Below, piece after piece: positions 57,235-64,000 of a stretch of 64,000 bases of DNA; the first letter of the stretch is position 1; each line of letters begins with the position of its first letter. This DNA comes from Branchiostoma floridae (taxonomy: Eukaryota; Chordata; Leptocardii; Amphioxiformes; Branchiostomatidae). The stretch covers positions 11,982,957 through 12,046,956 of the forward strand of contig NC_049995.1 in assembly GCF_000003815.2 (NCBI RefSeq). The letters are read 5' to 3'. The notes beneath the pieces are model-generated. The model was not told the origin of the DNA. It saw only the letters and a list, made by a program, of their open reading frames with translations, and did not search any database. The translations under genes were made by a program, and so were the position numbers.

Positions 57235-58527
57235 TCAGTCTTCGTCAACATGGAAGTCCCTTTCCTCTCTCTTCAGCCTGTCTGCTTGTTTTTTCTTCAT
57301 TCTTTCTGCAAATTCCTCCACTTCCCTGCGGTACTCAGGGTTGGAGTACATCTTGAGCCGTTCCTCTCTCCGTTTGGTCACGTGTTCCTCGAAGTAGTCA
57401 GGCTGGTTGAAGTACCAGAAGATTCCAACAGGGAAAAACACGTACACAGACAACCTAGAAGGGTATGAAGATAACAATATGAGAACAAGCATAACTTGTT
57501 CAATTATCAAGTTACTAAAAAAAATCATCACTTTTTCTTGCATTATTGTAGCCTGGGTACCATCTGGCCTCTGGGTAAAGTTGTGGTAGTTTGCTACTAT
57601 GCCAAATTCTGCTACCTGTCTGGGGAACTGTTAATTCAAAACTTTTGGTGGCGAGGTCAGTTAATGAGTGAATTAAGATATGGTTCTAGATTGCTCGTTT
57701 GATGACAACAGGCCCTCCCAGAAGCGGACAGAGGGGGATTAGGGTGTTGGAAGGCCTGTTTGAACGAGTGATTGAACCCGTTTCGTAATTCACTCATTCG
57801 AATGTGTAGGGACCAATCAGCATCCAAAATTTGGACGATTGCAGACGTTACAGATGTCCAATTAGTTCCCAGAAGGAATAGCAGAGAAGCGACTGTATAA
57901 ATAGAACTACAATCTGGATGGTTCTTGTTCTTGTTGTTACTGGGTAACACCCCTTGTGTTAATGTTGGGGCAATTCACCCAGGGCGCGGTACTGCTGTCT
58001 TATTTTCCTTCTTCCTTGAACTTGACGGGGTCTGTTTGAAGGGTTTGTAACAGTGGTGTTCAAGTACTGCCTTTCGTCCTTGCCAAAGGGCACTAGTGCT
58101 TTTGTGGCCACAGCGATAGCAGTCGTGATTTGTGATCCGGCTGCCCAGGTTCGGCGCGGGTTCGAATCCCGGGAGTCGGGATGTTGTTTCTTTCTGTTCT
58201 AATCGCCCCTCTGGTTGTTTCACTGGTTCCCACACCGGGAATCGAACCCGGGCCTTGGCGGTTGTTGGTACCCAGCCTAGGGTTATTTTCTGGGTGTTAC
58301 GCTGCAGTACATTTATCAAACTTGACGTTTTTGATCCCTACTCTTCTAACAAAATACAACTTAATAGAGCCATTATGGACTTAACTTGCAGTAGAGCAAA
58401 CACATGCTATTTGTCCACACAAGGAGCTTTTATCAGCTGATAAAAGGTCCTTGGTCCACATAACATTCTCTGACATAGGATTTATTCAACTTTCATACCT
58501 GAACACCTCTAATCTCCAGTCCCCCAT
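57235..58527 (-). CDS. PET100 homologue, cytochrome c oxidase assembly factor
   Basis: PET100 is a small inner-mitochondrial-membrane chaperone needed to assemble complex IV. Two exons, 58499-58527 and 57235-57454, join in frame to 82 residues (human 73). The N-terminus MGDWRLEVFR matches human MGVKLEIFR. A membrane helix follows (LSVYVFFPVGIFWYFNQPDY), and the rest is a charged helix (EERLKMYSNPEYRREVEEFA, ERMKKKQADRLKREER), like human EEFKERLRKRREEKL. YY1-like GGCCGCCATTTTG at 58822-58834 lies about 300 bp upstream and suits a housekeeping promoter. Confidence 0.9.
58070..58270. repeat. tRNA-like SINE sequences in the PET100 intron
   Basis: GCGGGTTCGAATCCCGGG on the plus strand (about 58155-58172) and, on the minus strand, CCCGGGTTCGATTCCCGG (about 58236-58253) are B-box sequences in opposite orientation. 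Neither folds into a full tRNA. They are probably the ends of one or two SINEs. Confidence 0.45.
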
Positions 58528-59407
58528 ACTTGGCTGTGGTTTACGTGGTCGTCTGATCAGGAAACAGAGAAAACCTTGAGGAAGAAAACAAGACTTGTAG
58601 TAAACATCTTCCAAAAAGTTATACAAGCGCCCCCCCTCCCCTAACAAAGGAGGAGGCAAAAGTGGCATTTCTCTGATAAGAGCTATATTCTACTTGTCAC
58701 ATATGGATATTATTTACCAAGTTAGAGTTATTTTTAGCATAGCATACCTTGAAGCGCTCCGGATATCTGGGAATGGTGGAAAATACAGGGAAACTCGGAA
58801 GGTCGCGAAATTTCATATGGTGGCCGCCATTTTGTATTATGATGTAATGCCTCCAAGCTCCGCCACCTAGCGGGACTTTCTGTTCTGACAGCCTGGCATA
58901 TTTCAAGGCGAGTCCGAAAAGAATCCCGGAAGTACAGGTATTTCAACGGTTATGTGCAAATATATAAACCTGTAGAAACTGCTTGGGGTTGGAAGTCCCT
59001 CCGACGGTATTTTGGTACTTTGTTGTGGGGTTCTTTATCTATTTTAAAACCACATTGGAAATTGCTGAAATCTTTGGACAGTCACACAGTCCTGGTCCGA
59101 TCAAAGTGAATCGCAACAATGTCACTTACCAAGGGAAAATACATGCTGTTGTGTACAACACCATCTCAATAAAGGAATATCATGTTTGTAAAAAAAGATA
59201 ATGGTTTCTTATTCACGCTGGCTGAGGATGTAAGAACAATGGATGCATTCTAAGCCTTAGCCTAACTTTGTAGTGCTAGTTAGTTAGGAAATTATCATTT
59301 CATAATTCAATTTTTTGGTCATACTTCTTGGCGATAGCAAAATTGTCCAATATCTTTCTTGATACTTGAAAAGTATGTAAAAGTAATAATTTGGAAAAAC
59401 AAAAAAT
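58528..59407. other. PET100 upstream region
   Basis: This holds the presumed PET100 promoter (YY1-like site at 58822-58834). A CCGGATATCTGGGAATGG stretch stands out. Otherwise I see no gene before the tRNA cluster. Confidence 0.4.
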
Positions 59408-59495
59408 TCCTTCGAGCCGGATTCGAACCAGCGACCTAAGGATGTCAACATGTTCCCGCTACAGTCCTCCGCTCTACCAACTGAGCTATCGAAGG
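59408..59495 (-). tRNA. tRNA-Tyr (GTA) with intron
   Basis: 88 bases: a 73-base tRNA with a 15-base intron. The read from CCTTCGATAGCTCAGTTGG to CTCGAAGGA pairs in the acceptor stem. The anticodon loop is CTGTAGA, interrupted after G37 by CGGGAACATGTTGAC. The T-loop is TTCGAAT. Apart from the intron it is nearly the human tRNA-Tyr. Confidence 0.97.
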
Positions 59496-59976
59496 AGTCA
59501 TGACGACCAACCGAAAACTACACCAGGTGTACACCCCCCGCAAAGAGCATACAGGTGAATCATTAACAGGATGATAGGCCATAAGATGTCCTGAATAGTA
59601 GAGTTGTACGCAAATCTTTGTTTACAAATGTATTTGTTGTTTTATTTACAATATTTGACTATTCATTTGTGTATATTGCCGGACCCGAGTTAATCTTTAA
59701 CTGAGTTGAATGTTTATATTTGGTGATCAAACAGTGAAATATTTGTCCAATTCCTGAATTGTACTGTGACCCAAGATTTGATTAATGTTAGCCAAGTTTT
59801 GCATGTAAAAACAAAAGAAGTTAAATAATTTCAAAGCAGCAGATTAACTTGTGATTTCACTCTCTGTTATATCCTTGTATACTTTTTTTGCAATATTTTC
59901 TCGAATTTTGTCCAATATAATAATATGCTATTCAGTCCGTCGCTTGCACAAAGTTACAATACCGGACAAAAGCTAT

Positions 59977-60064
59977 TCCTTCGAGCCGGATTCGAACCAG
60001 CGACCTAAGGATGCCAACATGTTCCCGCTACAGTCCTCCGCTCTACCAACTGAGCTATCGAAGG
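59977..60064 (-). tRNA. tRNA-Tyr (GTA) with intron
   Basis: It has the same mature sequence as the copy at 59408. The intron differs by one base (CGGGAACATGTTGGC). The stems are intact. Confidence 0.97.
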
Positions 60065-60486
60065 GACGATGCAAGTAAATCAGACAGTATGGCATTTGTA
60101 CGTCTTCTATCAGCCGACAAATTGTTCCTGTCATAAAAAGATAATGTTACTTTATATTCATCCAGTGTTTCCAATATATATACTCGTTCTGGCAGTTTAT
60201 TTCAGCAAAAAGACATAATGAAGTCTCTTTAATATCTTCATAATGTCCTTGATTCTAACGACACAGTGTGGCAAATGTCAATGAAAACAAACGTCTGGAA
60301 GTGATTGAATAGAACGCTGCTTTACATTCATACTCTATCATACGCTAACAATTGTTATACTCCAGAAAGTAAACAAAGACCCTCTCACCTGAAAAAGAGT
60401 TTGCCCATGTGTTTAGATTAGGATTGATGCAATGACGTTTTCTCCCAAGCTTGACGGTTCGTAAGTTGACACCAAAAATTGAGACC

Positions 60487-60559
60487 TGGAGGATCCGGGT
60501 ATCGATCCCCGTACTTCTCGCATGCTAAGCGAGCGCTCTACCATCTGAGCTAATCCCCC
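60487..60559 (-). tRNA. tRNA-Ala (AGC)
   Basis: 73 bases, starting GGGGGATTAGCTCAGATGG, anticodon loop TTAGCAT, ending GGATCCTCCA. The acceptor and anticodon stems pair well; the T-stem (GGGGA/TACCC) has one weak pair. Confidence 0.95.
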
Positions 60560-61066
60560 GCCGATGCTAAGTATTTTCAAGCCAGAAGTATCCTTATTCT
60601 TCAACTTCAATATTTAGCTTATTGCTACATCAACTTCAAATCTTAAGCATGTACTACCAGCTGATAGGACAATGCCTGAACGGATTAATAAAATGATTAA
60701 GTTTTTTAAAGTTCGTTCCACGCATAATGTTTATGCGTTTGCGAGGTCATTAATTACACCGCTGACTGTTATCGACTAACCAATAACTTATATGTAACGA
60801 ATAGAGAAAGTTAAACTTTCTGAATTGTGCAGTGCATTGACACAGTACAAATTAGAAAGCTTTTGTGTTTTCACCCCCTCGCTAGATAAAAGATTACTTG
60901 TATCTCCATCTCCACATACAAAAGTATTCAAATTACGTATTGTACAAATGTAAGGGCCATAGACGCATCCATTGATTCCCTTCAGAGGACAAAGGAAATA
61001 TTTCACTAGACGGTCGCCTAGCGGACGATGTGCACTAGCCGTGCTGACTGCCTCATGCCCATCAAT

Positions 61067-61154
61067 CCTTCGATAGCTCAGTTGGTAGAGCGGAGGACTG
61101 TAGCGGGCAAATGTTGTCATCCTTAGGTCGCCTGTTCGAATCCGACTCGAATGG
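61067..61154 (+). pseudogene. Decayed tRNA-Tyr
   Basis: The 5' half, anticodon (CTGTAG) and a 15-base intron (CGGGCAAATGTTGTC) match the other Tyr genes. The T-stem reads GCCTG/CCGAC with two mispairs, and the acceptor 3' side reads CGAATGG with one. It probably no longer yields a working tRNA. Confidence 0.85.
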
Positions 61155-61641
61155 TTTATTTTTGTTTCCCTATCAAGTCAAACATTGGTACACCCAAAAT
61201 GGTATCAAAATGGCTTGGGATGGTATTAAAAACGTCTGACCGTTTCTAAAATCACATCCAGTTACCTCAGTATTCTCTTGGCGTATCTTATTACCTTGAT
61301 GTTTAACCTTTATCGACGTAACAAGTCAAACATTACTTTTGAATATTTATGTATGCCCCCTTTCTACTCTTTTTTTTTTTGCAATTAGCCGACGGGCATG
61401 AACTTGCAAATAGTCTTTCTACTTTACTGTCAATGTTTTGGATTTGCAATAGAACTGGATATTAGTTATCATCATCATCATCACAAAGTTCATTGATAAG
61501 AGGTGATGTTTGGTAGATCAAATGTTTGACTCTGGTACTATTGTCAATGATTACAATAGGTAAACTGCAGATGTAGTTGTCTTACAAATTCATCGCTATT
61601 AATGTTACAGATTCGATGACGTCCCCTAAAACGACATTAAC

Positions 61642-61714
61642 GGGGGATTAGCTCAGATGGTAGAGCGCTCGCTTAGCATGCGAGAGGTACCGGGATCGAT
61701 ACCCGGATCTTCCA
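61642..61714 (+). tRNA. tRNA-Ala (AGC)
   Basis: 73 bases on the opposite strand from the other Ala gene. It has the same body, with anticodon loop TTAGCAT and T-arm CGGGATCGATACCCG. One acceptor mismatch or wobble (GGGGGAT/ATCTTCC) makes it slightly weaker than the copy at 60487. Confidence 0.88.
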
Positions 61715-62050
61715 ATACTAATTTTTAAGGAATAGTCATTCTTTTTTTTTTAGAATTTGAAGTGGCATAACAGACTGTCTATGTCACAATGATAGAACAT
61801 CAGTTGTTTGCATGATGTAAGTGGCACATACAAACTAAGTACAAGTCAGCACAAATGAAGTGAGCTATTTTTATTTGTCTTCAAAACATTGGTAACATAA
61901 GTCACGATGATTTTTCAATTTCTAAAATTTCTCAGTTTTACATGACGAAAGAAGTTATGTTTATTGATATATGAATTGACCTCTTCTACCGAGAAGAAAA
62001 ACATCATGTGATATCATTGAAAACGTTTAAAAAATCTAAAGCAAAACAAT

Positions 62051-62138
62051 TCCTTCGAGCCGGATTCGAACCAGCGACCTAAGGATGTCAACAAGTGCCC
62101 GCTACAGTCCTCCGCTCTACCAACTGAGCTATCGAAGG
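62051..62138 (-). tRNA. tRNA-Tyr (GTA) with intron
   Basis: The mature part matches the copies at 59408 and 59977. The 15-base intron reads CGGGCACTTGTTGAC. The stems are intact. Confidence 0.97.
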
Positions 62139-62517
62139 ATTGATGACATCGAATGATACTGAATGGATAGCCAATGTAAAATTTCCTGAATTATATATCC
62201 TTTTATGGTTATCTTATCAAGGGATCTGCGAATAAATGACGTTATTCTCTTGGCGTTGGTGATTTTTGGGGTGGATTTTGAGTTATGTAAAGAAATGGGC
62301 GTTATAACATGATTGAACTTTATTACACTACAATTGTACACGGTACAATGTATAGCAGCAACTATTACACGGAGTAAAAAATAAAGGTATAGGGCAAAAT
62401 TTAACATCCTAATTAATATTAATACGATGAAGATATGTGTGTTTTCTTTGGACATGTACGTCAAGGAAAGTGTAGTTTTCCTGTGGAATATGTCACGCCT
62501 TCAAATGTCATAACTTC
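62139..62517. other. Short intergenic stretch and GCLC 3' flank
   Basis: No gene seen. The minus-strand 3' UTR and polyadenylation signal of GCLC should lie here. GTAATAAAGTTC on the minus strand (about 62313-62324) is a candidate signal. Confidence 0.45.
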
Positions 62518-64000
62518 TCAAGTCAAAATATCGTGATCTGGGTTTTCCTTCCTCAGGTTCTTGTGCACTACGGGGGGTAGGGAGACTTTAGTGCGAGAGT
62601 TCAGCGTTCCGAAGAGTTCCGGACACGAGCGGACACCCTTGGTGATCTCGTCCGACACTTTGGTGAGGTCGTATGCGATTTCGCCAGACACGACGGAGTC
62701 GTATTTGTATTTGGGGTGGTTCTGGACGAAGGCACGGATCCAACGGGCTGTTGTCATTAGCTCTCCTAGAAAATAAGAAATCAGGGATTTAAATTGTCGA
62801 TCCCTTTAAATGCATATATGTGGTCTAGTCTACAATTTCTAGATTTGTAGCCCAGATAACAAATTATATCTATCATACGTTTATGAAGGTTTGAATATTC
62901 AAATGCAATTCAATCTCTAGCTGGATGAAACGAACGGAGATTTACTTCCGGCAGGGCAGAACTGGCAGAGCAATTAATTCAAAATAAGTACAGCTAACTA
63001 GAAATATCTGGTCGAACATTTCAATTCACTACCTCCTAAGGATCGTATGGAAATTTCGCTTAAATGTAAATCACGTATATCCAGTTGTGATGGAGTTAAG
63101 TTCCGATGAAAGATATGTTTGTCTCTCTGACGACTTCCAAATTAGGCGACCTTCTGGTGATTTTTGGCAAATTTACTCAAAGGTCGTCGGCATTATGATG
63201 TTTTATATCAAAACAATAATTCTAATTTTGTATCCCAAAGTACAATTGCAAGAAGTTCTCCGTGCCCTACCTGAAGCCCTTTTCTGGATGAGCCTGAGAT
63301 ACTGCTGTACAGAGCACCTGGTGTCCACGTCAATCTCAACAGTCTCTAGGTACGAGTTCATCAACGACACAAGACCCTGGAATCCACCGGCCTGTAGGGT
63401 CAACAAAAATATGCAAAATTTTGCATGAAAAGACTAAAAAGACTACTTGTCACCTTGACCAAATATTTCATGAGATCTTTGATTTCTTAGTACATGTATA
63501 CACATGCAGGACTCGAAATATTTTGTGCATGTGCACCTTTGTGCCAACAGCACTCTAATGTTGCCAACAGCAATCTAATGTTGGACTGATGGTGCACGCG
63601 AGCACCTAGATATTTCGTAGACTATAGGGAAAGGTTCTACGATAAGTACACAGAAGATTCTTAAAATCAAAGCATCTGAAAAAGCAATATACTCTATTAT
63701 ACTTTGTTTAAAATTATTTAGCTACAGTGTTACATCAAGTTCTGAAGAGGGACAGTAGGGTTTGACGTTTGTAATGTTTTGCTGACATTCTACTTTATCT
63801 TATGTTCAGTGGCAGTTGTGCATCCATTTATTTTAGAATTCTGTGTCACATTTTCTCAAAAAGGAATATTTCGAGATTACAAAATACTGTATGTCTGACG
63901 ACCTTTCCGTTGATGATCTCGTTGATTGACATCTTGGTGTACTCCTCCTGCTGACAGGACCAGTTACACTGGCTGTAGGACTTGGCGACCGGCTTGGGCT
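62518..64000 (-). CDS. Glutamate-cysteine ligase catalytic subunit (3' exons)
   Basis: GCLC joins glutamate and cysteine with ATP, the rate-limiting step of glutathione synthesis, in the cytosol. Three exons are in the window: 63903-64000 (continuing past the right edge), 63271-63391 and 62518-62765. They keep frame and match the human C-terminus: [92 protein letters not shown]. The tail after this (NPDHDILT) is specific to this gene. The catalytic core lies outside the window. Confidence 0.95.

Noticed and set aside
60413-61120. ORFs across the tRNA cluster
   Set aside because: They overlap tRNA-Ala and tRNA-Tyr sequence; their conserved look comes from the tRNAs.
1-64000. CRISPR array, bacterial operons, plasmid or phage genes
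   Set aside because: No regular spacer-repeat array and no dense gene packing. Introns and tRNA introns show a eukaryotic nuclear source.

Overview
The window looks like nuclear DNA of an invertebrate chordate, most likely a lancelet (Branchiostoma). Small exons are split by introns of 0.1-4 kb, the genes are deuterostome orthologues of human genes, death-domain and TIR-domain genes are expanded, and there are many short hairpin transposons and tRNA-derived SINEs. The species call is inference. Exon borders were read by eye from AG/GT sites. In each multi-exon model the exons proposed keep the reading frame at every junction, which is the main support for the models. A run of 100 Ns (32753-32852) marks an assembly gap.

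Layout. 1-18.7 kb (+): the last 18 coding exons and long 3' UTR of a KIAA0319L-type PKD-repeat membrane protein. 19.4-24.8 kb (-): CENPO, a kinetochore subunit, complete in seven exons. 25.1-26.3 kb (+): PTRHD1, head-to-head with CENPO across about 357 bp. The same divergent pair is known in human. 28.3-54.5 kb: an island of innate-immunity-type genes: a DD-TIR gene (-), a small DD-only gene (+), a divergent pair of TIR-DD genes (- and +), and a large + strand gene encoding DD-ROC-COR-ZU5-UPA-DD. 57.2-58.5 kb (-): PET100, a cytochrome c oxidase assembly factor. 59.4-62.1 kb: five good tRNA genes (three Tyr with a 15-nt intron, two Ala-AGC) and one decayed tRNA-Tyr. 62.5-64 kb (-): the last exons of GCLC, glutamate-cysteine ligase catalytic subunit.

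The most interesting part is the island. The ROCO-type protein has two death domains. The first closely resembles the DD-only protein at 31.7-37.1 kb, and the second closely resembles the DD of the DD-TIR protein at 28.4-30.2 kb. Like death domains bind like, so the layout suggests a hub encoded beside its own two adaptors. The splice phase would also let the upstream TIR-DD gene run into the hub gene, giving TIR-DD-DD-ROC-COR-ZU5-UPA-DD.

A second theme is repeated tandem micro-duplication across exon borders. Copies of exon ends, often with the splice site, sit in the next intron or UTR of KIAA0319L (twice), CENPO, PTRHD1 (twice) and the DD-only gene.
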